Source: Cryobacterium gelidum
GTDB lineage: Bacteria; Actinomycetota; Actinomycetes; Actinomycetales; Microbacteriaceae
Assembly: GCF_004403985.1 (NCBI RefSeq)
Contig: NZ_SOHL01000025.1
Coordinates: 568-64,567, forward strand
Reading direction: 5' to 3'
Length of the DNA: 64,000 nt
Below the pieces are notes generated by a model. That model worked only from the letters and a program-made list of their open reading frames with translations, searched no databases and was not told where the DNA came from. Below are positions 1-7,737 of the stretch, in pieces. Every line of letters begins with the position of its first letter. Position 1 is the first letter of the stretch. Made by a program: the position numbers and the translations under genes.

Positions 1-174
1 CTTCGGTGGGATGAAACCACCCAAAACTACCTACAGAACCGCACCGCGCAAGGGAAAAGCAAGCGAGACGTCATCCGCTGCCTCAAACGATACCTCGCAC
101 GCGAAATCTTCACCATCCTCAAAACCATCCCCGACCAACACAAAAACCCGGGACAGTTCACATTGACAACATAG
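1..174 (+). pseudogene. IS110-family transposase, C-terminal remnant
   Basis: Frame 1 is open from the window edge to a TAG at 172-174 and reads as the last 57 residues of an IS110-type (DEDD) transposase, including the block NRTAQGKSKRDVIRCLKRYL typical of the C-terminus of these enzymes. The 5' part lies outside the window, so I cannot tell whether the gene is complete upstream. It abuts an IS3 fragment within about 15 nt, so this is part of an insertion-sequence pile-up. Confidence 0.75.
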
Positions 175-187
175 GGGCACCAACAGC

Positions 188-385
188 ATGGTGTGCAGTT
201 TCGTCTCGATGCTCAAGAACGAGCGCGTTTACCGAACCGCATACGAGACAAAATCACAAGCTCGAAGCGATGTAATCCGGTATATCGAAGGGTTTTACAA
301 CAGCCGACGCCGGCACTCCGCGCTCGGTTATCGCCGGCCCAATGACGTCCACTATGGTTATCAACAGCCAGCCTTGGCAGCGTAG
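188..385 (+). pseudogene. IS3-family transposase (OrfB) C-terminal fragment
   Basis: About 65 residues match the end of IS3-family OrfB integrases: an SMLKNERVYRT block, then FYNSRRRHSALGYRRPNDVHY and a natural-looking C-terminus. The DDE catalytic core (first two Asp) is absent, so the gene is 5'-truncated; only the region after the catalytic Glu remains. The break lies at about 175-190, next to the IS110 remnant. The ATG at 188 is probably accidental. Not functional by itself. Confidence 0.8.
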
Positions 386-429
386 AAGAATCCACTAATT
401 CCGCTGTCCGAGATACCCGCAGCAGCTCA
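386..429 (+). repeat. Probable right terminal inverted repeat of the IS3 remnant
   Basis: The 44 nt after the IS3 stop end in GCAGCAGCTCA, with the CA terminus expected for IS3-family elements. IS481 coding sequence resumes at exactly 430 on the other strand. The last TCA of this repeat supplies, on the minus strand, the stop codon that truncates the IS481 frame. This makes 429/430 the likely insertion junction. The matching left end is missing, so no target duplication can be checked. Confidence 0.5.
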
Positions 430-1029
430 TACCTGGCGGTAGGCCCACTCGGCTTGGAGGGTGCGGTTGAAGCGTTCGACCTTCCCGTTGGTCAAGGGGC
501 AGTGCGGTTTGATGAAGCGTTGTTGCGCGCCGAGGGTTGTCACGGCATCTTTGAAGACGCGGGATTTGCGATAAGCGAAGGCGTTGTCGGAGAGGACACG
601 CTCGATCTTGGGGATGCCGCAGCTGGCGAAGAACGCTGCGGCGCGGAGGAGGCCACCGGCGGCGGTGACGCCCTTTTCGTCGGGGTGGACTTCGACGTAG
701 GCGAGGCGGGTGCGGTCGTCGATGACGGCGTGTACGTAGTCGTAGCCGATCCGGGCATGACCGGCGGTGTCGTTGGTGCGGGTTTGGCCGGGCTGGGCGC
801 GCCAGCCGCCGCCGTCGGGGATGCGTCCGAGTTTCTTGACGTCGATGTGCACCATTTCGCCGGGGCGGGCGCGTTCATACCGGGTCGCCGTGGCCCGGGT
901 GGCTCGAATCTTTTCACCGGTCAGCGGATCGCATTCCCAGAGCGCCGGAACGTGATGTCGCGCTAATACTCTCGACACGGTCCGAGCGGGAACGCCCGTG
1001 TCGGCTGCAATGCGGGCCGGACCGGTGCG
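427..1029 (-). pseudogene. IS481-family transposase, central/C-terminal part (disrupted)
   Basis: This reads as the rve integrase core of an IS481 transposase: RTGPARIAADTGVPARTV, then VHIDVKKLGRIPDGGGW (first Asp), RVLSDNAFAY (second Asp) and NGKVERFNRT (Glu). It ends prematurely after EWAYRQV, where the IS3 end begins, so the usual last 30-40 residues are lost. At its start it is cut by the IS21 element. If IS21 and one TAAG copy are removed, codon 1029 joins in frame to the N-terminal part at 3606-3857 and gives a 284-codon open frame. Confidence 0.9.
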
Positions 1030-1033
1030 TAAG
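1030..1033. repeat. 4-bp target-site duplication (TAAG) of the IS21 element, first copy
   Basis: TAAG directly flanks the TG terminus of the element at 1034, and the same TAAG occurs at 3606-3609 beyond its other terminus. IS21-family insertions commonly make short (4-8 bp) duplications. Removing the element and one copy restores the IS481 reading frame, which supports the assignment. Confidence 0.85.
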
Positions 1034-1126
1034 TGAGTATTTGAGGCTTTGAGCACCACCCAATCGTGCGGTTCAGCACCGCGGATCGCCCGAGAGAGCG
1101 CCAGTGGTGGTGTGGTTAGGAGCCAC
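1034..1126 (-). repeat. IS21 istB-side terminal region with multiple internal repeats
   Basis: On the minus strand the motif GTGGTGCTCA (1050-1059) recurs degenerately as CGGTGCTGAA (1072-1081), CTGGCGCTC (1096-1104) and GTGGCTCCTA (1117-1126), with spacing near 22 bp. The outermost copy starts 16 bp from the tip, exactly as at the other end. About 22 bp is two helical turns, so the sites lie on one face of the helix, as expected for cooperative transposase binding. Confidence 0.7.
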
Positions 1127-1145
1127 TGACGCTCTCCGTCCTGAA

Positions 1146-1895
1146 TTAGGCGCTGGCCAGCGCGGTGTGTTCCCTCATGTTGTAGGTGCCGGTCTCGACC
1201 CAGATGGTGTTGTGGATGATCCGGTCCATGATCGCGTCGGCGTGAACGCCGGAGCCGAGGCGTTGGTGCCAGTCCTTCTGCGAATACTGGGTGCAGAACA
1301 CTGTCGACGTTTCGCCGTAGCGTCGCTCCATCAGTTCCAGCAACATGCCGCGCATTGATTCCGTCGGCCGGTCCAGCAACCACTCGTCAATAACGAGCAA
1401 CGTGAACGCGGCGTATTTGCGGAGGAACTTGCCGGACCCACCGGGGGTGTCTTGGGCGGCGACCCAGGCTTCCTCGAGGTCGGGCATACGAACGTAGTGG
1501 GCGCGGATGCGATCTTCGCAGGCGCGTTTAGCGATCGCGCAGCCCAGATACGATTTCCCAGACCCGGTGAATCCTTGGAAGACGACGTTCTGCTGTCGGG
1601 CGACGAAGGAGCAGGTGCCGAGCTGGGTCAGCACCTGACGGTTGAGGCTGCGCTCGTCGAGGAGGTCGATGCGGCGCAGGTCAGCGTTCGGGTAACGCAG
1701 CCCCGCCCGACGGATGAGACCCTCGACTTTGGAGTGCGTGAACGTGGAATAGGCGTCGTCAACGACCAGCCGCACGAGCTCTTCGAACGGCATACCGATG
1801 CTGAGGGTTTCGTCCTGACTGTCGATCGCTTCCAGGAGCTCGCCGGCGTTCATTTCGCGGAGCTTGCGTTTGGTTTCCCCGTCCAGCCGGCTCAT
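1146..1895 (-). CDS. istB: IS21-family helper ATPase IstB
   Basis: A 249-residue AAA+ ATPase that helps IstA choose and capture the target DNA in IS21 transposition. Visible motifs are Walker A GFTGSGKS (about 108-115), Walker B LLVIDEW (about 166-172) and the IstB ending with DRIIHNTIWVETG. Length is normal for the family. The start overlaps the istA stop by 4 nt (ATGA), the usual translational coupling. The gene appears intact, although its partner istA is frameshifted. Confidence 0.93.
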   Translation of the reverse strand: MSRLDGETKRKLREMNAGELLEAIDSQDETLSIGMPFEELVRLVVDDAYSTFTHSKVEGLIRRAGLRYPNADLRRIDLLDERSLNRQVLTQLGTCSFVARQQNVVFQGFTGSGKSYLGCAIAKRACEDRIRAHYVRMPDLEEAWVAAQDTPGGSGKFLRKYAAFTLLVIDEWLLDRPTESMRGMLLELMERRYGETSTVFCTQYSQKDWHQRLGSGVHADAIMDRIIHNTIWVETGTYNMREHTALASA

Positions 1896-3447
1896 CGGGT
1901 GCCACCGGCGTAGTAGGCGCTGCCGCGGACGTATCCGCCGTCGTCAGCCTCGGACTCATCGGGGACGTTCCCCGTCTTGTCTTGTCCGGTGTCGAGGATC
2001 AGCCGCAGGTGCGCATACCGCGGGGAGCGGATCGGTCCGCGCAACGCCAGCTCGCAGGCCGCCTCGACCCGGGTCGGAGAGAACCGGCGCGACAGACGCA
2101 GCACGGCCAACGCCGGGTCGTAGCCGGCCTCTTCGATGGGTGCGGCTTCGAAGATCTTGCCGATCACCGTCACCGTGGCCGGGCCCATTCGGACTGCCCA
2201 GTCGTCAATCCGGGCCCGGTCCCAGGCCTGCCAGCTGCGCCCCTCGGGCAGGTCGGCATCGTTCGTCTGATACTGATTCGTCGTGCTTTTCGGCAGCAGC
2301 AGGTGACTGGTCAGGCGCTCATCAGCCCGATAGATCTCCACCATCGTGTCCGTCACGCGAAGGTCAACGAGGGCGCCGAGGTGACCGAAGGGGACGGAGT
2401 AGAAGTTCTTCGCCCAGACCACGTGCGCGTTCTTGCCCACCTTACGTTTGTAGGACCACGTGCTGATCTCAAACGGGGCCGCTGGAAGCGGTTGCATCAG
2501 CGGCTTCTCCTCGGTCGTGAAAACGCTCAGCCGTGACCCGTCCCGTTTCTGGAACGGCTGCCGGTTATAGGCATCGATCTGCTCAGCGATCCGAACCCGC
2601 AACTGCGCCAGGGACGTGAACTGCTGTTGTCTGAGTCCGGCGATGACCCAGGTCGCGACATGAGAGACCGTGTTCTCGACGCTCGCCTTGTCCTTAGGCG
2701 CCCGAACGCGGCCCGGCAATACCGCGGCCGAATAGTGCGCCGCCATCTCGCGGTAGGCGTCGTTGAGAACAACCTCGCCCTCGCGCGGGTGGGAGATCAC
2801 CCCGGTCTTCAAGTTGTCAGGCACCGGGCGTGGCACGCTGCCGCCGAAGAAGGCGAACATCGCCGCATGGGCGCGCAGCCACGACTCCTGCCGCATATCC
2901 AACGTGGCTTCCACGAACGCATACCGGCTAAACGGCAGGCACGCGACGAACAAATACACCTTTGAGATCTCGCCCGTCGTCGGATCCAGCAGCTGCATCG
3001 TCGGCCCGGACCAGTCGACCTCGATGCTGCGGCCGGCCTTGTGACCGACGCGGGACGACGCACCAGTCACGGCGGCGTAGTCACCGTAGAGCCGGCAGAA
3101 CCGGTCGTAACTCATCACGGCCTGCCCGGCGCGAGAAGACGCGTCGACATACTCTTTGTGCAAAAGCTTCAACGTCACTCCCACCCGGGCCAGCTCGGTG
3201 TGCACCCGGGCCAGTTCGGCTGCGCAAAGACACTCTCCCGGACCCCGCGGCCAGGAAACAACGCCGCATAGACCTCGGCCTCGGACATCTCCGCGACATC
3301 GTTCCAACCGAAACCCAGCCGGTCCGCCGCATCGAGGACCGCCTGAATGCTGTGCCGGGATATCCCGTGAGCGGACTCAATCGCTCGTCGCGACAAGCTT
3401 TGATTACGTAGCTGCAACACCAGCTTCGCTTTGATCTTCCGTACCAT
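1892..3447 (-). pseudogene. istA: IS21-family transposase IstA, interrupted by a -1 frameshift
   Basis: The start is ATG 3447, preceded by AAGGAG. The first about 80 codons (MVRKIKAKLVLQLRNQ, a helix-turn-helix with SRRAIESAHGISRHS) run in one frame to FAQPNW. The rest continues in a second frame from ELARVHTELARVGVTLKLL to the stop at 1892. Restoring one base in the GGGCC run at about 3207-3212 would read FAQPNWARVHTELARV, as in relatives. The DDE triad is present in the second part: EVDWSGP, PDNLKTG and SVENTV. Either a real loss of function or a base-call error; programmed frameshifting is less likely because no slippery heptamer is seen. Confidence 0.88.
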
Positions 3448-3500
3448 TACCGGTACTCCTTCCACCACGTGGCCATCACATGGTGGAAGGAGCCTTTCAG

Positions 3501-3605
3501 GTGGTGCTCAACCACGCCGGTAGTGGTGCTGAACAACGCACATCACGAATCTGAACAGTGGCGCTCACCCGCACTGCAGGTGGAGCCCACAGAAGCCAAT
3601 ATTCA
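3501..3605 (-). repeat. IS21 istA-side terminal region with multiple internal repeats
   Basis: On the plus strand, copies of GTGGTGCTCA lie at 3501-3510, GTGGTGCTGA at 3523-3532, GTGGCGCTCA at 3558-3567 and GTGGAGCCCA at 3580-3589. Spacings are 22, 35 and 22 bp. The outermost copy is 16 bp from the element tip at 3605. The region also sits in front of istA and probably contains its promoter. Confidence 0.75.
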
Positions 3606-3609
3606 TAAG
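3606..3609. repeat. 4-bp target-site duplication (TAAG) of the IS21 element, second copy
   Basis: Matches TAAG at 1030-1033 on the other side of the element. It lies within the IS481 Leu84 codon and the preceding base. Confidence 0.85.
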
Positions 3610-3857
3610 CGGGTGCGGGCCTCCAGAACGGCCGCTTCGCGCTCAGGGCTGGTCAGGGATGGCATCGAGTGCGGCCGCGATGACCGGTCTATGAGACCGG
3701 CTTCGCCCTCGTTACGATAGCGGCGCACCCACCGATAGGCGCACTGCCGGGAGATGCCGAGTTCTTTTGCCACGTGCGCCGCCGGACGACCGCCGAGAAC
3801 CCTTTCGACCAGCAGGGCCCTTCCGCGAATGTTCAACCTGGCGTTCATGTGTGACAT
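3606..3857 (-). pseudogene. IS481-family transposase, N-terminal part (disrupted)
   Basis: Codons 1-84 of the IS481 transposase: MSHMNARLNIRGRALLVERV, then the helix-turn-helix GISRQCAYRWVRRYRNEG and GLIDRSSRPH. The start is ATG 3857, with GGAGG about 5 nt upstream. The frame is cut by the IS21 insertion after Leu84, and the TGA at 3603-3605 comes from the IS21 tip. The downstream half lies at 427-1029. Together they are one gene broken by IS21 and further truncated by an IS3 end. Confidence 0.92.
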
Positions 3858-3957
3858 GAGGACCTCCGTTGCGAAGTGAGACGTTGAACATCTCCACTAA
3901 GCACCGGAGGCCCTCCCTTTTCAAGGCCTCAAGTCACTAACGTCATGGCCAGGTACA
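3858..3957 (-). repeat. IS481 left end / upstream region
   Basis: About 100 nt between the IS481 start codon and a probable element tip TGTACCTGGCC (minus strand, starting at about 3957). It contains the transposase ribosome-binding site and presumably its promoter. The opposite IS481 terminus is missing, so the exact tip cannot be confirmed by pairing. Confidence 0.45.
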
Positions 3958-3984
3958 TCTAGACGCCTCAAGCCAGCTCAGGAG

Positions 3985-4060
3985 GAGGCCCATTTAGGAA
4001 CGGTAAACCCAGGTGGGCAGATCTGTTGGCCATGAGTGGGCAGTTTTCATGTCCCTGACA
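3985..4060 (-). repeat. Remnant terminus of a second, different IS21-family element
   Basis: Read on the minus strand from 4060, the sequence starts TGTCAGGGAC and contains ACTGCCCAC (4036-4044) and TCTGCCCACC (4012-4021), spaced about 23 bp. This resembles the multi-repeat ends of a common actinobacterial IS21 subgroup and differs from the repeats of the intact element at 1034-3605. No transposase genes are left; the IS481 insertion at about 3957 truncates it. It begins 17 nt beyond the rlmA-like stop codon. Confidence 0.5.
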
Positions 4061-4077
4061 GTCGAGCGCCGCGGGTG

Positions 4078-4899
4078 TCAGCGGCGCCGGAAACCGAAGA
4101 TGTCGAAGGCGACCGTGACGTCCGGATCACCGTGCGCCTGACTCGATCCAGCGGAACCGGAGTGGTGCGCAGACGGGCCCATGCCGATGAGCGACGCCAC
4201 TTCTGCGGGCGTCAACTGCACAGTTCGCTCGACCTGGTCATGTACTTCGAGGCTGAACCAGGTAGCAAGAGTCCTGGTGAGATGGGTCGCCTTGTCTGCC
4301 TGCATTTCCACGGCCAGACCGGATTCGCGCAGCTGGCGGAGGTGCGTCGGCTGAGGAACAACGACCAATAGCAGGCCATCTGTTCGGAGCACTCGGTAGA
4401 ATTCGGAGGCGTTGCGGGGTGCAAAGACGTTGAGGATGAAGTCGGCGGCGCCATCACGGACGGGAAGCGGCGACCAGACATCCGCTACCAGCCCGTCAAC
4501 GCGATCGTGGGAGCGTATGGTGCGGCCAACGGCTGTCGGGGAGAGGTCCATTCCCAGCGCCCGCACGTCGTCTCCTGGGGGCAGCGCTGCCCGCAGGTAG
4601 TAGCCCGTGCCGCAGCCCACATCGAGTATGCGCCGAACGGCCTCGCCAGCGACGATCTCGCGGATGGAATCTTGGAGGGGTTGATACCATCCGGCACCGA
4701 GAAAACGATCCCGGGCATCGAGCATGGCCGCACTGTCGCCGATGAACTTGTGCGGTCCGGTGGTCAGGTTGACGAAGCCCCGCTTGTTCACGTCGAAGCA
4801 ATGCCCGCGCTCACACTCCAGCAACAGGGCACCGCCGGCGTGGAGGGGCAGAAAACAGTTCGGGCACCGAAGCCACTCCGATAATGACTGGAGTGACAT
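4078..4899 (-). CDS. rlmA: 23S rRNA (guanine-N1)-methyltransferase, RlmA-type
   Basis: 273 residues. An N-terminal zinc site (CPNC at about 12-15, CERGHCFD at about 29-36) precedes a Rossmann SAM domain with ILDVGCGTGYYL (about 91-102). This two-part layout is that of RlmA enzymes, which methylate G745 or G748 in helix 35 of 23S rRNA. In actinobacteria the G748 type (RlmA-II, TlrB-like) is usual and affects tylosin-class macrolide binding; which base is modified here cannot be told. It starts 24 nt after the qcrB stop, so read-through from the qcr operon is likely. The mobile-element block begins right after its stop. Confidence 0.85.
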   Translation of the reverse strand: MSLQSLSEWLRCPNCFLPLHAGGALLLECERGHCFDVNKRGFVNLTTGPHKFIGDSAAMLDARDRFLGAGWYQPLQDSIREIVAGEAVRRILDVGCGTGYYLRAALPPGDDVRALGMDLSPTAVGRTIRSHDRVDGLVADVWSPLPVRDGAADFILNVFAPRNASEFYRVLRTDGLLLVVVPQPTHLRQLRESGLAVEMQADKATHLTRTLATWFSLEVHDQVERTVQLTPAEVASLIGMGPSAHHSGSAGSSQAHGDPDVTVAFDIFGFRRR

Positions 4900-4923
4900 C
4901 GATGCCCGTTCTGTTGGGTTCTG

Positions 4924-6573
4924 CTACTTTTCGGTAATCTCCGCCGGGTGATCGCCGTGGGCCCGACTCAGTTCGGTCTGCGTGACCGGAGTGATCCGGT
5001 CCTCGAAGAACCAGCGGGACAGGCCTGCACGAACCTTCTCGGCCGGGCCGATCTTGCCCTGAGCATTCGGACGCAGCATGAGCGGCTTGAAGTCGCTGTA
5101 GCTCGCCAGCTTCCAACGCTCGTACTCGTCGACGGGCTGGTGCACCTCGACGAACTCGCCGCCGGGAAGCCGAACGATCCGACCTGATTCATAACCGTGC
5201 AGCACGATTTCCCGGTCCTTCTTCTGCAGGGCCAGGCAGACTCGCTTGGTGATGAAGAAGGCGAGGAACGGGCCGAGCAACGTGGTCACCTGAAGCGTGT
5301 GGATGACACCCTCCATAGTGAGGTGGAAGTGGGTCGCCATGATGTCCGACGACGCTGCTGACCAGAGCGACGCGTAAAACGTGACACCGGCCGCTCCAAT
5401 AGCGGTACGCGTTGGCGCATTGCGCGGACGGTCGAGCACGTGGTGTTCGCGCTTGTCCCCGGTGATCCACGCTTCAATGAAGGGGTAGACCATAACGGTC
5501 ACGATGAACAGGCCTACCACGATCAACACCACCATGATGTTGAGCGAGTAGGTGTGGTTCAGCCAGACGAATTCCCACCCGCTCGGAATCAAACGCATGG
5601 CGCCGTCGGCGAAGCCGATGTACCAGTCGGGCTGGGTGCCGGCAGACACCGGTGACGGGTCGTACGGTCCGTAATTCCAGATCGGGTTGATCGTGAACAG
5701 CGACGCGATGAGCATGACGACACCGAAGACGATGAAGAAGAACCCACCAGCCTTGGCCGCGTAGACCGGGAGAACCGGGTAACCGACCACGTTCTGATTG
5801 GTGCGTCCGGCAGCCGGGTACTGCGTGTGCTTGTGCACGACGACGAACAGAAGGTGCATGGCAATCAGCGCGACAATGATTGCCGGCAGCAGCAGGATGT
5901 GCAGCGAGTACAACCGTCCAACGATGTCAGTGCCGGGGAATTCTCCACCGAAGAGCAAGAATGAGACCCAGGTGCCCACAACCGGGATGCCCTTGATCAG
6001 GCCATCGATGATGCGCAGGCCGTTACCGGAGAGCAGGTCGTCGGGGAGGGAGTAGCCGGTGAAGCCTTCGGCCATGGCCAGGATGAAGAGGATGAAACCG
6101 ATGACCCAGTTGAGCTCCCGCGGTTTGCGGAAAGCACCCGTGAAGTAGATGCGCAGCATATGCAACCCGATGGCTGCAACGAAGAGCAGCGCTGCCCAGT
6201 GATGGACCTGACGCATGAGCAGGCCACCACGAATGTCAAAGGAGATATCCATCGTGGACGACATTGCAGCGGACATCGGAATGCCCTTGAGTGGGGCGTA
6301 CGAACCCTCGTAAACGACTTCGGCCATCGATGCCTGATAGAAAAACGTCAGGAATGATCCGGACAACAGAATGATGACGAAACTGTACAGCGCCACTTCG
6401 CCCAGGAGGAAAGACCAGTGATCGGGGAAGATCTTGCGGCCAAGCTCCTTGACCGCACCTGAAATGCTCGTGCGCTCGTCAATGTAATTGGCAGCGGAGG
6501 CGGTGAAACCGCCGGATTTCTTCGCCCCGACGGCTTGGCCGTCAGCAGAATCGCGGGTAATTAGTGTTGTCAT
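4924..6573 (-). CDS. qcrB: Cytochrome bc1 complex cytochrome b subunit
   Basis: 549 residues with about nine membrane segments. This is the quinol-oxidising b subunit of the actinobacterial bcc-aa3 supercomplex in the cytoplasmic membrane. Candidate haem ligands are His124/125 and His138 in RQVHHWAALL...GLHML, and His225 and His240 in YSLHILLL...ALIAMHLL. The Qo-site motif is PDWY (315-318), the actinobacterial counterpart of PEWY. A long soluble C-terminal extension (about 430-549) is usual in this phylum. It overlaps qcrA by 4 nt (ATGA), so the two are translationally coupled. Confidence 0.97.
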   Translation of the reverse strand: MTTLITRDSADGQAVGAKKSGGFTASAANYIDERTSISGAVKELGRKIFPDHWSFLLGEVALYSFVIILLSGSFLTFFYQASMAEVVYEGSYAPLKGIPMSAAMSSTMDISFDIRGGLLMRQVHHWAALLFVAAIGLHMLRIYFTGAFRKPRELNWVIGFILFILAMAEGFTGYSLPDDLLSGNGLRIIDGLIKGIPVVGTWVSFLLFGGEFPGTDIVGRLYSLHILLLPAIIVALIAMHLLFVVVHKHTQYPAAGRTNQNVVGYPVLPVYAAKAGGFFFIVFGVVMLIASLFTINPIWNYGPYDPSPVSAGTQPDWYIGFADGAMRLIPSGWEFVWLNHTYSLNIMVVLIVVGLFIVTVMVYPFIEAWITGDKREHHVLDRPRNAPTRTAIGAAGVTFYASLWSAASSDIMATHFHLTMEGVIHTLQVTTLLGPFLAFFITKRVCLALQKKDREIVLHGYESGRIVRLPGGEFVEVHQPVDEYERWKLASYSDFKPLMLRPNAQGKIGPAEKVRAGLSRWFFEDRITPVTQTELSRAHGDHPAEITEK

Positions 6574-7643
6574 GCTCGCTCCCAGAAACTTGGGCCGACT
6601 GGTTCAGTGAAATCGCTTTGCGCGATCAGGTAGCCCTCAGCGTCCACGGCGATCGGGAGCTGGGGTAGTGCCCGTTTGGCCGGTCCGAAGATGACCTTGC
6701 AGTGGTTCTCAACGTCGAACTGCGACTGGTGGCACGGGCAAAGCAGGTGGTGCGTTTGCTGTTCATAAAGTGCGACCGGGCAGCCAACGTGGGTGCAGAT
6801 CTTAGAGTAGGCAACGATCCCATCATACGACCAAGACTTGCGGTCTTCCTGCTCGATCAGGTCGTTTGGGTCCATACGCATAAGGAGAACAGCGGCTTTC
6901 GCCTTCTCTTCCAAACGACCGTGGCCCATTTCAGACAAGCCCTCGGGAATGACGTGGAACGAGGATCCAAGCGTGACGTCTGCTGCTTTGATCGGGGTTC
7001 CGCTCGGGTCCATGGTGAGACGGACGCCCTTTTTCCACAGGGTCTCGTGGAGCAGGGCCACCGGGTCCTGGTCCATGGGTCCAAGTCCACGAAACAAGAC
7101 GACAGCCGGCAACGGGAAGACGACGAGCGCGCCGATCAGGCTGTTCCGAATGAGCGTACGGCGACCGAAGCCCGACTCCTCATTGGCCTGCTGGAAGATC
7201 TCGACGGCGCGGGCACGAACCGGTTCGGTTCCCCGTACGGGGTGGCGTTCGTCAACACCCTCCTGATCAGCCATGAGGGCCTTGCCCCAGTGCACGGCTC
7301 CGATACCGATCGCCAGCAGGGCAAGGCTGAGGCCGAGTCCGATGAAAAGATTGTTCAGGCGAACGGAACCGGGATCTTCTGCAACGATCGGAAAGGCCAT
7401 GTACGCGGCGATCGCGAAAACACTACCCACGATGGACACGTAGAACAGCGTATAAACGGTGCGCTCAGCCTTGCGTTCTTCCTTGGGATCAAGGTCGGTG
7501 ATACGCGGGCGGTGCGGCGGGAGCCCTGGATTGACCAAGGCATCCCGTGTAACGACGGCTGTGCTTGCGACGGATGTCGCGAGCTGCGCGCCAGGCGAGT
7601 CGGCGGCGGTTACGTCTTCCGCGCCGTTATCGTCCTTGGCCAT
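6570..7643 (-). CDS. qcrA: Cytochrome bc1 complex Rieske iron-sulfur subunit
   Basis: 357 residues. Three predicted membrane helices (about 66-84, 98-118 and 165-185) precede a C-terminal Rieske domain; the three-helix anchor is characteristic of Actinobacteria. [2Fe-2S] ligands are visible as CTHVGC (283-288) and CPCHQS (302-307). The protein passes electrons from quinol to the QcrC haems. The start ATG 7643 has GAAGGAG 4 nt upstream. A 94-nt spacer with a stable hairpin separates it from qcrC. Confidence 0.97.
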   Translation of the reverse strand: MAKDDNGAEDVTAADSPGAQLATSVASTAVVTRDALVNPGLPPHRPRITDLDPKEERKAERTVYTLFYVSIVGSVFAIAAYMAFPIVAEDPGSVRLNNLFIGLGLSLALLAIGIGAVHWGKALMADQEGVDERHPVRGTEPVRARAVEIFQQANEESGFGRRTLIRNSLIGALVVFPLPAVVLFRGLGPMDQDPVALLHETLWKKGVRLTMDPSGTPIKAADVTLGSSFHVIPEGLSEMGHGRLEEKAKAAVLLMRMDPNDLIEQEDRKSWSYDGIVAYSKICTHVGCPVALYEQQTHHLLCPCHQSQFDVENHCKVIFGPAKRALPQLPIAVDAEGYLIAQSDFTEPVGPSFWERA

Positions 7644-7689
7644 TGTTCTCCTTCGTGGGCTGTGTAAAAACTTTGCACTGTGGTGCTCC

Positions 7690-7717
7690 GTGACGTCCGA
7701 TCGGTTCCGAACGTCAC
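7690..7717 (-). promoter_or_regulatory. Intra-operon hairpin between qcrC and qcrA
   Basis: Arms GTGACGT (7690-7696) and ACGTCAC (7711-7717) are perfectly complementary, with a loop that can itself pair in part. It lies within the qcrC-qcrA spacer and lacks a T-tract, so it looks more like an mRNA processing or stability element than a full terminator. Function is inferred. Confidence 0.4.
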
Positions 7718-7737
7718 GTCAGGACCGGATACCCGGC

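Larger units (their letters stand above)
1034..3605 (-). mobile_element. Complete IS21-family insertion sequence (2572 bp)
   Basis: The element carries istA-istB on the minus strand. Its termini form an imperfect inverted repeat of 26 bp (about 18 matches), starting TGAATATTGG at the istA end and TGAGTATTTG at the istB end, so the element runs 5'-TG...CA-3' as IS21 members do. It is flanked by TAAG duplications and lies inside an IS481 transposase gene. Both ends carry the multiple 10-bp repeats typical of IS21 transposase-binding sites. IstA has a frameshift, so this copy is probably not autonomous. Confidence 0.92.

Noticed and set aside
1030..1383. N-terminal extension of the IS481 frame reading through the IS21 tip and istB end to 1383
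   Set aside because: The extra codons are antisense to istB and arise from IS21 insertion; they are not part of the IS481 protein.
3205..3220. Programmed frameshifting of istA
   Set aside because: No slippery heptamer or downstream pseudoknot is visible at the break, and IS21 istA genes are normally one frame.
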